Below, piece by piece: positions 1 through 7,344 of a stretch of DNA of 64,000 nucleotides. The stretch's first letter is position 1; every line of letters begins with the position of its first letter. The translations under genes were made by a program, and so were the position numbers. Below the pieces are notes generated by a model. It was not told the origin of the DNA and searched no databases. It was given only the letters and a program-made list of their open reading frames with translations. The stretch comes from Sporolactobacillus kofuensis (GTDB lineage: Bacteria > Bacillota > Bacilli > Bacillales > Sporolactobacillaceae). The DNA is taken from positions 1-64,000 of the forward strand of contig NZ_JBHSTQ010000008.1 in assembly GCF_042660205.1 (NCBI RefSeq). The letters are read 5' to 3'.

Positions 1-47
1 TGCGGTGTGCCCACTAATTATACAGGAGGTCTTGTATGGTAAATAGG

Positions 48-78
48 CTTGTCATTTATTGGTACAATACTTGTCATT
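48..78. repeat. two 9-bp direct repeats at window edge
   Basis: The 9-mer CTTGTCATT occurs at 48-56 and 70-78, 22 bp apart, just beyond the point where the integrase reading frame is lost. Short repeats like this occur in the ends of some insertion sequences, so an IS may have cut the integrase here. No transposase is visible in the window, so this stays a guess. Confidence 0.2.
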
Positions 79-98
79 GCGTGGTAAAAAACATGGCG

Positions 99-569
99 TT
101 AGTGGTACATTGCAATGGCCGTAATCACTTTAAAGATCAGGCCTTCCTGAAGTGCATCCTGGATACAGTCCTTCATGTACATATGCATCTTGCGCACACT
201 GGCTGTTGCATGGGTCGCTGCATACGTGCTGATCGCTCGCTGATACATGTTGCGCGTCAGGTCTTTCATTTTGACACCAGGAAAAAAGCGTTCTGCGAAT
301 CTAACCGATCGTTCGATCTCTTCGTCATTGTAGCCACTATGTTCACCTTTGCGAAAGGTTTCATACTAGTCACGCATATGCGCCCCGAAAAGAATGTTCC
401 CGCCTTGCACGTCATAGCCTTTAAAGACCTTATTTTCCATTTCATTCGCCGCTTTGACGGCTTCTTTTTTTGTTCGGACCCGCCGGCGGATTTCTTTTTG
501 CGTCCCGCCTACGCGGTACCGTACCCGATATTCCCAGTTTCCATTTTTCAGCTGCTGTATCATTGCCAT
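99..569 (-). pseudogene. phage tyrosine integrase, N-terminal remnant with in-frame stop
   Basis: The first 67 codons (569 down to 366) encode an arm-type DNA-binding domain of the kind found at the N-terminus of Tn916/phage integrases (NGNWEYRVRYRVGG, basic, beta-rich). A TAG at 366-368 interrupts the frame. The same frame then continues for about 88 codons with the SAM-like core-binding domain (EIERSVRFAERFFPG, TYAATHATASVRKMH) and stops at 99. The catalytic domain with the R-H-R-Y residues is missing; complete relatives are about 370-390 residues. The gene lies 7 bp after the ImmA relic and points left, which is the usual place for an integrase beside the left attachment site. It cannot make an active recombinase. 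Confidence 0.85.
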
Positions 570-575
570 TAATGT

Positions 576-999
576 TCAACCCCTTTCTTGATATATTTTC
601 ATTAGAAAACCTTTAGGAACCCCGTACATATTAAGTGCATCATCAAGGCTTATTGATCCATCAATAAGATCTTGATAGAACAAGAAATCAATAGCAAAAT
701 AATTGGCGATTAATTCCTTTTTATCGCATACAAAAAAAGTGTTTTTTTATAAAACGAAGTATTAGTGTCGGGGTCCATAATTGCATGTCCTAATTCATGA
801 GCGCAAATGAATTCTTTCTTATGATCGCCTGCCGTTTCGTTAATATGAATCATTTTTATCCTAAAATTTTTAGTGTAATATCCAAGAATATTGCCAAGAA
901 TCTGGTACTCAATATCAATGCCTAGACGTTTAGCCAGAACAAACGGAGAATTAGTATCATACTTCTTTTAACTAATCTAGATGTCTCGAATGGATCCAT
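576..999 (-). pseudogene. ImmA/IrrE-type metallopeptidase, two frameshifts
   Basis: Three frames must be joined to read this protein. It starts at ATG 999, five bases after the repressor stop. The frame shifts near 958-962, continues through the zinc-peptidase motif HELGH and shifts again in a T-rich stretch near 743-750, then ends at 576. The composite product of about 140 residues has the order seen in ImmA proteins: an N-terminal KKYDTNSPFVLAKRLGI-like segment, GNILGYYTKNFR, the HExxH helix, and a C-terminal ELIANYFAIDFL segment. In ICEBs1 and related phages ImmA cleaves the cognate repressor to induce the element. Here the gene is broken, so the remaining repressor has probably lost its normal release switch. 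Confidence 0.8.
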
Positions 1000-1004
1000 T
1001 TAAT

Positions 1005-1454
1005 TCACCTGTCTTTGCGATATTTTTTAGGAGTGAATTTTTGTTTTGCTAATTTTTTCGCTATTCTTAAGGAATTTTCTAATGATGATATTAGTAATTC
1101 TTTATCATCTGGGTCTAGGTCATCAATTGAATTACCATCAAATGCTGCATACCCCGAATTACTTGCTATTCCATCAATCATTTTCTTCAATTCCTTCTGT
1201 ATATCCCGCTCGTCTTTTTTATTTAATTGAATATCATTTATAGAATCAGAATTCGCCATTCTTTCTAATTCCTCAGTAGTGATACCTAATCCTTTGCAAA
1301 CCTTTATTACATTATCGACGGATGCATTGCCAATTCCCCGTTCTAGCATTGAGTGTAATGTTGTATAAGGAATATCTATCTTTTCTGCGAACGCCTTCAT
1401 ATTTGGCTCTTGTTCTTTAATCATCTTTCTAATCAATTCAGTCCTAGCGTCCAT
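1005..1454 (-). CDS. phage CI-like repressor, XRE-family helix-turn-helix
   Basis: A 149-residue protein with an N-terminal XRE helix-turn-helix (about residues 5-60: MKAFAEKIDIPYTTLHSML then VDNVIKVCKGLGI) and an acidic linker leading to a basic tail (KKLAKQKFTPKKYRK). ATG 1454 is preferred because AAAGGTGG lies about 6 bases upstream; a GTG at 1466 overlaps that site. It is divergent from the Cro-like gene and upstream of the ImmA relic, the usual lysogeny order. Its own promoter at 1499-1526 and the operator at 1473-1488 suggest autoregulation. Unlike its neighbours in the lysogeny module the frame is intact, so it may still be expressed and could repress incoming related phages (inference). 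Confidence 0.85.
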   Translation of the reverse strand: MDARTELIRKMIKEQEPNMKAFAEKIDIPYTTLHSMLERGIGNASVDNVIKVCKGLGITTEELERMANSDSINDIQLNKKDERDIQKELKKMIDGIASNSGYAAFDGNSIDDLDPDDKELLISSLENSLRIAKKLAKQKFTPKKYRKDR

Positions 1455-1498
1455 TGGATTTACCACCTTTTCATACGCTATTTCGTATTTATAGTATT

Positions 1499-1526
1499 AT
1501 TATATCTTATTTAATTGCAATGTAAA
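1499..1526 (-). promoter_or_regulatory. repressor promoter (leftward)
   Basis: On the minus strand TTTACA (1521-1526), a 16-bp spacer and TATAAT (1499-1504) form a good sigma-A promoter for the repressor gene. The predicted start point near 1492 is immediately before the operator at 1473-1488. Confidence 0.7.
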
Positions 1527-1567
1527 CTATTAAATTCGAAATTGAGTAATTTAATACAACTATACGA

Positions 1568-1596
1568 TTGACTAAATACGAAAATGAGAATATTAT
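1568..1596 (+). promoter_or_regulatory. early lytic promoter (rightward)
   Basis: TTGACT (1568-1573), a 17-bp spacer and TATTAT (1591-1596) form a strong promoter driving the Cro-like gene and the early operon. One operator occupies the spacer and another lies just after the expected start, so repressor binding should block it. Confidence 0.75.
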
Positions 1597-1639
1597 AATC
1601 TTGTGATACGAAATTGAGTATCGAAAGGAGGCCATAAAA

Positions 1640-1852
1640 TTGCTAAGAAACTTGAAAGCCGAAATGATCCGCAAGGACATTAAGTACGCGGATATTGCCT
1701 AGATGCTTGGCGTAAGACAAGCCACAATCAGCGATAAATTAAACGGTCATTACGACTTTTCGTTTAATGATGCACTTAAGATCAAACGTCATTTCTTTCC
1801 AGATCTAGATCTTGAATATTTATTTGAGAATGATGAGAGTAAAACCGCTTGA
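1640..1852 (+). pseudogene. Cro-like XRE regulator with nonsense codon
   Basis: Seventy codons from TTG 1640, with AAAGGAGG seven bases upstream. The product would be a small helix-turn-helix protein (IKYADIA, stop, MLGVRQATISDKLNG). A TAG at 1700-1702 replaces codon 21, in the middle of the helix-turn-helix, and the frame is otherwise open to TGA at 1850-1852. It lies first on the rightward transcript, the Cro position. A restart at ATG 1703 would lack the first helices. This is the second in-frame stop codon in the lysogeny module, after the integrase. Confidence 0.8.
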
Positions 1853-1876
1853 ATTACGAAATGAGAGGGGGAACCG

Positions 1877-2155
1877 ATGATGCCAGATAAAATTTGGTGG
1901 ACCATGAAAGACCTTGAGCAGGCGACTGGTTATGGCCGCAAGTGGTTACTACAAAATATTTTAATGCGTCCGGAGTATCGTTCTGTTCTCGATATTGAAA
2001 ACGGTGGTCCTGTCTATTATCCGGAATGCATGGGGGACATGTGGAAATTCATTGCTTCAGGGATGAAAGAATTCCTGGAAAAGTATTTTGGCGATATTTT
2101 GCGATACGATCGCAGGCATAAATGGCAGCGAACAAAAAAGGAGGCCGCAGGCTGA
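1877..2155 (+). CDS. phage DUF771-family protein
   Basis: A 92-residue protein resembling the DUF771 family found after cro/xre genes in Bacillales phages. Typical features are an opening W-x-M-K-D-L-E, GYGRKWLLQNIL, NGGPVYYPE and a C-terminal WKFIASGMKEFLEKYFGDI. A purine-rich GAGAGGGGG lies upstream of ATG 1877; ATG 1880 is an alternative. The function of the family is not established. The stop overlaps the next start as TGATG, so the two are translationally coupled. Confidence 0.7.
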   Translation: MMPDKIWWTMKDLEQATGYGRKWLLQNILMRPEYRSVLDIENGGPVYYPECMGDMWKFIASGMKEFLEKYFGDILRYDRRHKWQRTKKEAAG

Positions 2156-2624
2156 TGGACAAGAATCAAATGGTGGGCAAGCTGAACGAGCTGCAGCATC
2201 AACTCAGCCGCATGACTGACAGTGTGGAGCGTGAAAAACTGCAACTTGAAATCAACGCGCTTGAGCAGGCGCTTGTAGGGAAGATACGGGCGCAGAATGA
2301 TGCGTTGAGTGGGGGGTTAAGAGACCGGATAACTGGCGGCAGGATACGCAAAAGATCATCAGCAAAATTGCCTTAAAGCGGGACGAATTCGATGCATTTA
2401 GGAATGTGCGAACAGAAATTTACAAGGAAGTCGATCGTCGCGGGGGATTTAATCTAGATATCCGTCTCATCAATAAACGCCGGCGGATGGCTGATGAAGG
2501 AGCGAGCCAATCTCAACGGGACAAGCTCAGCAAAGTTGATGTGATTGCGGATGACAAGCGCTTAATTGAAGTGTACTTGGCTGTGGTCAAAGATTTTGCC
2601 ATTCATTATGGAGTGGAAGTGTGA
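2155..2624 (+). pseudogene. antirepressor C-terminal (ORF6C-like) protein, one-base frameshift in a G tract
   Basis: The first frame begins at ATG 2155 after AAGGAGG and makes a coiled-coil start (MDKNQMVGKLNELQHQLSR). At the six-G run 2311-2316 the readable homology moves to the +1 frame and continues (WRQDTQKIISKIAL, RTEIYKEVDRRGGFNLDIRL, KLSKVDVIADDKRLIEVY) to 2624. The second part looks like the C-terminal domain of P22-AR/ORF6C phage antirepressors, where it usually follows a Bro-N or Rha domain. One extra G would restore a single protein of about 156 residues. As written there are two short products, 2155-2376 and, from GTG 2406, 2406-2624. A sequencing error or slippage at the run cannot be excluded. 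Confidence 0.6.
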
Positions 2625-2893
2625 CCGAATTGGAACAGGATAAGCTTTTGATTATTAAGTCAAAGATAAAAGCCATTGCAGATACTGCATCTTTCTTCAA
2701 GATTGAAAAGTCGGATTTTGAAGAGTGGAAGAAAGAGCTTCCTGAAATGAAAAATGCTGATCGTGAAGAGTGGCTAGAGATGACGCTTCAAAACGTGATT
2801 GAAGATCTTGAGAATTTGAACAATGAGATTGAGTTAACGACCGCGAGTGGAAGTTATCAGGTCTTGCATTTAGTGACTAAACAAAGGGGATGA
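2621..2893 (+). CDS. small phage protein, unknown function
   Basis: Ninety residues, acidic and helical (SFFKIEKSDFEEWKKELPEMKNADREEWLEM, read in parts), with no motif I recognise. The GTG start at 2621 overlaps the preceding stop as GTGA, a sign of translational coupling in the early phage operon. It could be a DNA-mimic or a replication accessory protein, but nothing in the sequence decides this. Confidence 0.5.
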   Translation: MTELEQDKLLIIKSKIKAIADTASFFKIEKSDFEEWKKELPEMKNADREEWLEMTLQNVIEDLENLNNEIELTTASGSYQVLHLVTKQRG

Positions 2894-2982
2894 AAGCAAT
2901 GAATCTATCAATCAATACGGTTATCAATCATGTGTTGATCTTATCGATGTTTTACCTTAACGGTTTGCAAATGTATCCGTGA
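2890..2982 (+). CDS. 30-residue hydrophobic phage peptide
   Basis: ATG 2890 overlaps the upstream stop (ATGA) and the frame runs 30 codons to TGA 2980-2982, which in turn overlaps the next GTG. The peptide has one hydrophobic stretch (NTVINHVLILSMFYLNGL) and could be a small membrane peptide or simply a coupling frame. Its place in a chain of overlapping starts and stops is the only support. Confidence 0.3.
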   Translation: MKAMNLSINTVINHVLILSMFYLNGLQMYP

Positions 2983-3305
2983 AAACAAAAAAGGCTGCAC
3001 AACTGCTTATGAGCTTCTTTGAGCTCGAGCAAACACTTATTTCGCATCATGAAGATCCGCGGCCACGATTTCTTGAATGGATCAAGGATCAGCAAGCAAA
3101 GTACTTCAACGCGTATGTAAGCGGTATGGCTCACGACATGGAATGGGAAAACAAGAGTTTTGCAAAAACACTTAAGGAACCTAAGGAATTTCTTTCTTTG
3201 AAACGCGTTGTAAAAGAAACGAAAAAGCCGTCCACCTCTGCAAAGGCGGATGACTCAAAGTTCAAAATCTATCAAAAATCAACTTCCGCCATTATAGCAC
3301 AATGA
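2979..3305 (+). CDS. phage hypothetical protein, helical
   Basis: GTG 2979 overlaps the preceding stop. The 108-residue product starts with a helical region (KKAAQLLMSFFELEQTL), has a PRPRFLEWIKDQQAKYF segment and ends in a basic, Lys/Ser-rich tail. I do not recognise the family. The stop codon lies inside a strong hairpin (3283-3314), so this gene ends the first block of early genes. Confidence 0.45.
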   Translation: MKTKKAAQLLMSFFELEQTLISHHEDPRPRFLEWIKDQQAKYFNAYVSGMAHDMEWENKSFAKTLKEPKEFLSLKRVVKETKKPSTSAKADDSKFKIYQKSTSAIIAQ

Positions 3306-3364
3306 TGGCGGAAGATAAATCCCCTCAAATTCGAGGGAATCTTATTAATCGCAAACGTTTGCGA
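3283..3364. other. cluster of two hairpins and a perfect 16-bp palindrome
   Basis: Three dyads lie in 82 bp. A 10-bp stem CTTCCGCCAT/ATGGCGGAAG (3283-3292 with 3305-3314) is followed by CCCTC/GAGGG near 3331-3347 and by the perfect palindrome TCGCAAACGTTTGCGA (3349-3364). The first lacks a T-run and so is not a standard intrinsic terminator. The palindrome has the central CG and GCAAACGTTTGC core typical of LacI-family operators. The cluster separates the regulatory genes from the replication genes and ends just before the ribosome site of the next gene (3371-3376). Confidence 0.55.
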
Positions 3365-3383
3365 ATCTACGGGAGGCAGTTAG

Positions 3384-3557
3384 ATGAATACAGATAAGCT
3401 TAATGCTGACTTCATGGATATGATGGAAATCGCTTTAAATAACACGCAGAATTTGGCTAATCAGAGGGAAATTATTGAACTTCAGCGACAATTTAAAGAT
3501 CACTTGAATGAAGTTGATGATGCTATATCTGAAAAAGGTGTGCTCAGCCATGGCTGA
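3384..3557 (+). CDS. 57-residue acidic phage protein
   Basis: ATG 3384 follows GGGAGG at 3371-3376. The 57-residue helical product (MNTDKLNADFMDMMEIALNN, then REIIELQRQFKDHLNEVDDA) ends at TGA 3557, overlapping the start of the replisome organizer by eight bases. Similar short leaders before phage replication genes are common, but I cannot name a family. Confidence 0.45.
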   Translation: MNTDKLNADFMDMMEIALNNTQNLANQREIIELQRQFKDHLNEVDDAISEKGVLSHG

Positions 3558-4485
3558 TATTACTTGGGTCAAATTGAATACCGATATGTTTGAGAATGAC
3601 AAGATAAGACTGATTGAGAAACTTCCGGATGCGGATACTATCCTCATCATTTGGGTGAAATTGCTTGCTCACGCGGGGAAAGCAAATGCTGGCGGATATA
3701 TCATGCTGACGGAGAATGTTCCACTATCAACGGAAGACCTTGCGACATTATTTAATCGGCCACTAAACACAGTTCGCCTTGCCTTAGAGACGTTCAAACG
3801 GTATCGGATGATTGAGATCACTGAGGACGAAACGATTCGCATTAAAAACTGGGAAGTTTACCAGAACATCGAAGGTATGGACAAAGTACGCGAGCAAAAT
3901 CGTATACGTAAGCAAAAGCAGCGGGAACGTCAAAAACAATTACCCAATCCTCAAGAAACGCCTTCACAACAGGAAAAACATGATGATAGTGTGACGTCAC
4001 GTGACAGTCACGCAACAGATATAGATAAAGAACTAGATAAAGATAAAGAAAAAGATATAAAAGATTCTCGTCGTGCAAACAAGTTTGACGACATGCAGAT
4101 GGCATTAGCCAAAAAGTTATTAAAACGAATACGAGAACGTGATCCAAATTATCGACAACCAAATTTAGAGAAGTGGGCAAATGATATTCGACTCATGATG
4201 GAACGAGACAACAGGCCTTACAACGAGATTGATAAAGTGATTGATTGGTGCCAGGATGATGCATTTTGGCATAAAAACATTTTATCTACAGGCAAGCTGC
4301 GGGAACAATTCAGCCGTTTGCGTATGGAATACCTTGAAGACTGGAAAAGGAAAAAGGAAGAAGCACAGCAAGCCAACAGTCGCAGCCCAAATGATTTTGT
4401 AACTAAGAAACTCGAACGTGAGCGACAGGCAGAAGAAGAGATTCGGAGGAGGTATCAGAACGGTGACGACGGACCAGGTGATTGA
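3550..4485 (+). CDS. phage replisome organizer (Phage_rep_org_N family)
   Basis: A 311-residue protein from ATG 3550, with AAAGGTG upstream; an in-frame ATG at 3508 lies inside the previous gene and is less likely. Residues 1-115 form the winged-helix N-terminal domain of phage replisome organizers (ITWVKLNTDMFENDKIRLIE, IIWVKLLAHAGKANAGGYI, then NIEGMDKVREQNRIRKQKQR). A charged low-complexity linker follows (DIDKELDKDKEKDIKD), then a C-terminal helical domain. Such proteins bind the phage origin and recruit the helicase. The two genes after it encode a G39P-like loader and a DnaB helicase, the SPP1-type order. The phage origin often lies within this gene; I could not identify iterons with confidence. 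Confidence 0.8.
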   Translation: MADITWVKLNTDMFENDKIRLIEKLPDADTILIIWVKLLAHAGKANAGGYIMLTENVPLSTEDLATLFNRPLNTVRLALETFKRYRMIEITEDETIRIKNWEVYQNIEGMDKVREQNRIRKQKQRERQKQLPNPQETPSQQEKHDDSVTSRDSHATDIDKELDKDKEKDIKDSRRANKFDDMQMALAKKLLKRIRERDPNYRQPNLEKWANDIRLMMERDNRPYNEIDKVIDWCQDDAFWHKNILSTGKLREQFSRLRMEYLEDWKRKKEEAQQANSRSPNDFVTKKLERERQAEEEIRRRYQNGDDGPGD

Positions 4486-4801
4486 ACTCACCAAGCGAAT
4501 AGCTCGAATGTATTCCTTCGTGGAACGCGACGAAATGTACATGGATATTTGGATTCACGTTGCAAAAGATGCAGATTACGAGCTGACGTTTCAGCGATTT
4601 TATGAATATATTACCAATCCTGCCCATGCCCGAAAGCCTCCGATGCCGGCAGATATTCTTGTGAAGCTCAAGCCTAAAGATGGATTCCAGCTACAGGAGG
4701 AACAAATGCAAAAATGGGAAGCTGAAGCAAAGGCGAACCCGCCGGACTGGAAGAAAGCAAGAGGGCTGTTTGAAAGACTTGGGGTGATTGGCGATGAATA
4801 A
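4463..4801 (+). CDS. helicase loader, SPP1 G39P-like
   Basis: About 112 residues from GTG 4463, placed 9 bases after GGAGGAGGT; an upstream ATG at 4418 lacks a good site. The sequence (TTDQVIELTKRIARMYSFVE, YMDIWIHVAKDADYELTFQRFYEYI read in parts, PPMPADIL) resembles the G39P family, about 126 residues, which loads the phage DnaB-type helicase at the origin and inhibits it until loaded. The C-terminal part is charged and probably disordered, as in G39P. It overlaps the helicase gene by eight bases, supporting co-expression. Confidence 0.7.
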   Translation: MTTDQVIELTKRIARMYSFVERDEMYMDIWIHVAKDADYELTFQRFYEYITNPAHARKPPMPADILVKLKPKDGFQLQEEQMQKWEAEAKANPPDWKKARGLFERLGVIGDE

Positions 4802-6095
4802 TACTTTGCAAAATATCGAAGCAGAGCAGGCCGTCCTTGGTTCCATTCTCTATGAATCTAGTTTAGCGGATGAATGCATCCTAACCGCAGACGAATTCAG
4901 CAGAGAAGCTCATAGGCTCATTTTCGGAGCCGTTGAAAGATTGCGAGATAAAGAGCGGTCGATCGATGTTGTGACAATCGTTTCCGAGCTTGGGGACACC
5001 GTCCAGCAGTGTGGCGGGACAAGCTATCTTGCAGAGCTAGCCAATTCCATACCGACGACAGCCAACTTTGACGATTATCAAGCACTTGTTCACCATTGCT
5101 ACCTGCTGCGAAGGGCACATAAAAAGATGACGTCATTCGTAGACAACCCGGACGAGGACAAGCTGGCTGAAATATCTCAGGAAATTGATGCCATGATCGA
5201 CGAGACTGCGGCAACGAGTGAAGAACCTTCTGATCGTGAGGTTCTTATCGAGTTGATGGACAGTCTCGGTCAAGAGCAAGGTGAACTATCAGGCATCACA
5301 ACTGGCAGCACTGAGCTAGACAAGATGACGAGCGGACTGCAGGACGGAGAATTGATCATCGTTGCGGCACGGCCCTCTGTCGGAAAATCAGCATTGGCTA
5401 TAAACATCGGAATAGCTGCAGGCGAACAGGATGTTGTCGTTGACCTATTCAGCATGGAAATGCCAAAGCGAATGGTCCTGCAGCGTATCTTGTCGGCACT
5501 TGGCTCCGTCAGCGGCGGGAAATGGAAGAATCCAAAGCGATTCATGAACGACCTGGATGTTCAAAAAATAACAAACGCTATTGGCCATTATGAAGACATA
5601 AAAATTTCTGTTCATGAGAACTCAAGCCCAACGGTAATGAGCGTTCGTTCTGAGGTTCGCAAGTCATTAAAAAAATACCCGAATCACAAGCATTTGGTGA
5701 TTCTCGATTACCTCAGCTTTATCGATGTACCGGGAAAATTTGAGAGGAATGACTTGAAAATTGGTGCGATTACCAAAGGCTTAAAACGGATGGCTAGAAA
5801 GTTTAATCTGCCTGTGCTGCTCGTGTGCCAGCTGTCTCGTGGTGTCGAGCAGCGGCAGGACAAGCGTCCAATGATGAGTGATTTGCAAGACTCCGAGCGA
5901 ATAGAGCAGGATGCGGATATGATTCTGTTTCTCTACCGCGATGACTATTACAACAAGGAATCCGAGAAGCAGAACATTGTGGAAATCATTGTGGCCAAAC
6001 CACGTAACGGCCCAGTTGGAACCGTGGATATGGCATTTATCAAGGAGTATGGAAAGTTTTGTAATCTTGACCGGAAACATGCGGCGACGGTTTGA
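4794..6095 (+). CDS. dnaB-like: phage replicative DNA helicase, DnaB family
   Basis: A 433-residue hexameric 5'-3' helicase. Residues 1-110 are the DnaB N-terminal helical domain (NIEAEQAVLGSILYES). The RecA-like motor follows with Walker A ARPSVGKS (about 192-199), a Walker B segment VILDYLSFID, and QLSRGVEQR followed by SDLQDSERIEQDAD near the C-terminus. The length is near that of SPP1 G40P and the host DnaB. ATG 4794 is chosen because it overlaps the loader gene in the usual coupled arrangement. Together with the replisome organizer and loader it makes a complete-looking phage replication cassette in an otherwise decayed prophage. Confidence 0.9.
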   Translation: MNNTLQNIEAEQAVLGSILYESSLADECILTADEFSREAHRLIFGAVERLRDKERSIDVVTIVSELGDTVQQCGGTSYLAELANSIPTTANFDDYQALVHHCYLLRRAHKKMTSFVDNPDEDKLAEISQEIDAMIDETAATSEEPSDREVLIELMDSLGQEQGELSGITTGSTELDKMTSGLQDGELIIVAARPSVGKSALAINIGIAAGEQDVVVDLFSMEMPKRMVLQRILSALGSVSGGKWKNPKRFMNDLDVQKITNAIGHYEDIKISVHENSSPTVMSVRSEVRKSLKKYPNHKHLVILDYLSFIDVPGKFERNDLKIGAITKGLKRMARKFNLPVLLVCQLSRGVEQRQDKRPMMSDLQDSERIEQDADMILFLYRDDYYNKESEKQNIVEIIVAKPRNGPVGTVDMAFIKEYGKFCNLDRKHAATV

Positions 6096-6105
6096 AGGTG
6101 TGCAT

Positions 6106-6990
6106 ATGAATTCGAGAATAGCCATATACACACGCATTGGTGGCCTGCTAGACGGATGCAAGGGCTGCCCTAAAAATCAGATTTTCCACAAGGGCAACCG
6201 TGTCAGTCCTGAAACGATTTGCAAAGATTGTTCGTCACATCAGGAAATGCGGCACTTGGGAAATCAATTGAACCATTCGGAGGTGGTCCACTTGGAAATG
6301 ACAGTTGAGGATTATAAAAATTTGCGTACAACATTCAAAACAGACACCAAAATCTGCCTAGAGAAGGGCATCGATCGTAATGAACTCAAGGCTTGGAAAA
6401 AGCAGTATGCAGAGGAATTGCTGGATATTCCAATGAGCGGTCCTAAGCCGGGTAATAAACCTTCTCCAAATGCAAAAGTAAGCAAGAAGATGAGCGATAA
6501 GTTAAAAGTCGCAAATGCCGAAATAAAACAGCTTAAGCAGGAACTCGCCGGCAAACAAAGTACAGTTCCCACATCGAGTAAAACAGATGCCGAGTACAAG
6601 GTCATGAAGGACAAGCTGCTGGGCAATATTGATGAACTGACTGCTCAACTCCATGAAGCGAATGGACGGCGGATGAAAGCAGAAGATGAAAACACTCAGA
6701 TTCAAAGGGATCTTAAAGAGGAATTATCCCATGTTACGAATGATCTTGAAAGTGAGATCCATCAGCTGTGCAAAGAGAAGAAAGAAGCTGAATTCGAGAC
6801 TGGAAAATTGGTTGCAGAGAACAACGATTTGAAACAGCAGCTTGAATATCTCCGACAGGACTGCGAATCAAATAAGCGGTTTGCTGATGATCAATACGAT
6901 GAGGCGAGACGGGCTAAGGCACAATTAATCAAGCTCGAGGCATTCGTTGTCGAGAAGCTGAAGCCAGAGCTTGAGGAAGGTGCATTATGA
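6106..6990 (+). CDS. phage zinc-finger protein with long coiled coil
   Basis: A 294-residue protein from ATG 6106, with GAAGGTG upstream. The N-terminal 55 residues resemble the small zf-C2HCIx2C proteins of Firmicutes: CKGCPKN, then ETICKDCSSHQEMRHLGNQL. Residues about 60-120 keep a helix-turn-helix-like spacing (KNLRTTFKTDTKICLEKGI). From about 130 to the end it is a highly charged coiled coil (SDKLKVANAEIKQLKQEL and several further heptad blocks). The combination suggests a DNA-binding regulator with a long oligomerisation arm, but no function is known to me. It overlaps the next gene by ATGA. Confidence 0.6.
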   Translation: MNSRIAIYTRIGGLLDGCKGCPKNQIFHKGNRVSPETICKDCSSHQEMRHLGNQLNHSEVVHLEMTVEDYKNLRTTFKTDTKICLEKGIDRNELKAWKKQYAEELLDIPMSGPKPGNKPSPNAKVSKKMSDKLKVANAEIKQLKQELAGKQSTVPTSSKTDAEYKVMKDKLLGNIDELTAQLHEANGRRMKAEDENTQIQRDLKEELSHVTNDLESEIHQLCKEKKEAEFETGKLVAENNDLKQQLEYLRQDCESNKRFADDQYDEARRAKAQLIKLEAFVVEKLKPELEEGAL

Positions 6991-7229
6991 ACATGGCATC
7001 ATTCAAGCAAGTTCTGATTATATGCAAAGACGGCAAGACGCAACACATTTTTATGACTAAGCAACAGATCGCTGATTTAATTGATTATCTCGACAAAGCT
7101 CCATCGGTACCGCTTCATACACAATCAGAAAGTTATGAAGTGACTGATCTTATCATTCGCGGCGATTATAAGAAGCCGATGCTCCTGGTCATTGATGATT
7201 TGGATAATAAAGCAGGACGAACGGAGTGA
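6987..7229 (+). CDS. small phage protein, unknown
   Basis: Eighty residues beginning at ATG 6987, overlapping the previous stop. A basic beta-like start (FKQVLIICKDGKTQHIFMT), a helical segment (KQQIADLIDYLDKAP) and an acidic end (LLVIDDLDNKAGR) are visible. No family recognised. It is part of an uninterrupted chain of short overlapping early phage genes. Confidence 0.45.
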   Translation: MNMASFKQVLIICKDGKTQHIFMTKQQIADLIDYLDKAPSVPLHTQSESYEVTDLIIRGDYKKPMLLVIDDLDNKAGRTE

Positions 7230-7233
7230 TCTA

Positions 7234-7344
7234 ATGATTACAAGCGTACTGTTTGGAACGGTTGTGATTCTGTGGGGCATTTTGGCCATCATTTGTTGCA
7301 TTGGCGGGACCATGCTTGTGCGACGGAAGAGGGCGAGAAAATGA
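7234..7344 (+). CDS. 36-residue single-pass membrane peptide
   Basis: ATG 7234 opens a 36-codon frame with one transmembrane helix (VLFGTVVILWGILAIICC) and a positively charged C-terminus (RRKRARK), so the C-terminus should face the cytoplasm. A GGAG lies upstream. The stop at 7342-7344 overlaps the next ATG at 7341. Function unknown. Confidence 0.45.
   Translation: MITSVLFGTVVILWGILAIICCIGGTMLVRRKRARK

Larger units (their letters stand above)
1473..1621. promoter_or_regulatory. four phage repressor operators in the divergent switch region
   Basis: Four 16-bp sites fit ATACGAAATTGAGTAT, an imperfect dyad with ATAC and GTAT ends. They are 1473-1488 (read on the minus strand), 1534-1549, 1576-1591 and 1606-1621. 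The site at 1576-1591 fills the spacer of the rightward promoter and 1606-1621 sits just after its start point. The site at 1473-1488 lies just downstream of the leftward promoter, and 1534-1549 lies just upstream of its -35. This layout fits binding by the CI-like repressor, and by a Cro-like competitor when that gene was intact. A weaker partial match (TACGAAATGAGAG) occurs near 1855. Confidence 0.75.

Noticed and set aside
36..572. Long plus-strand frame opposite the integrase
   Set aside because: It is antisense to the integrase homology and has no family features.
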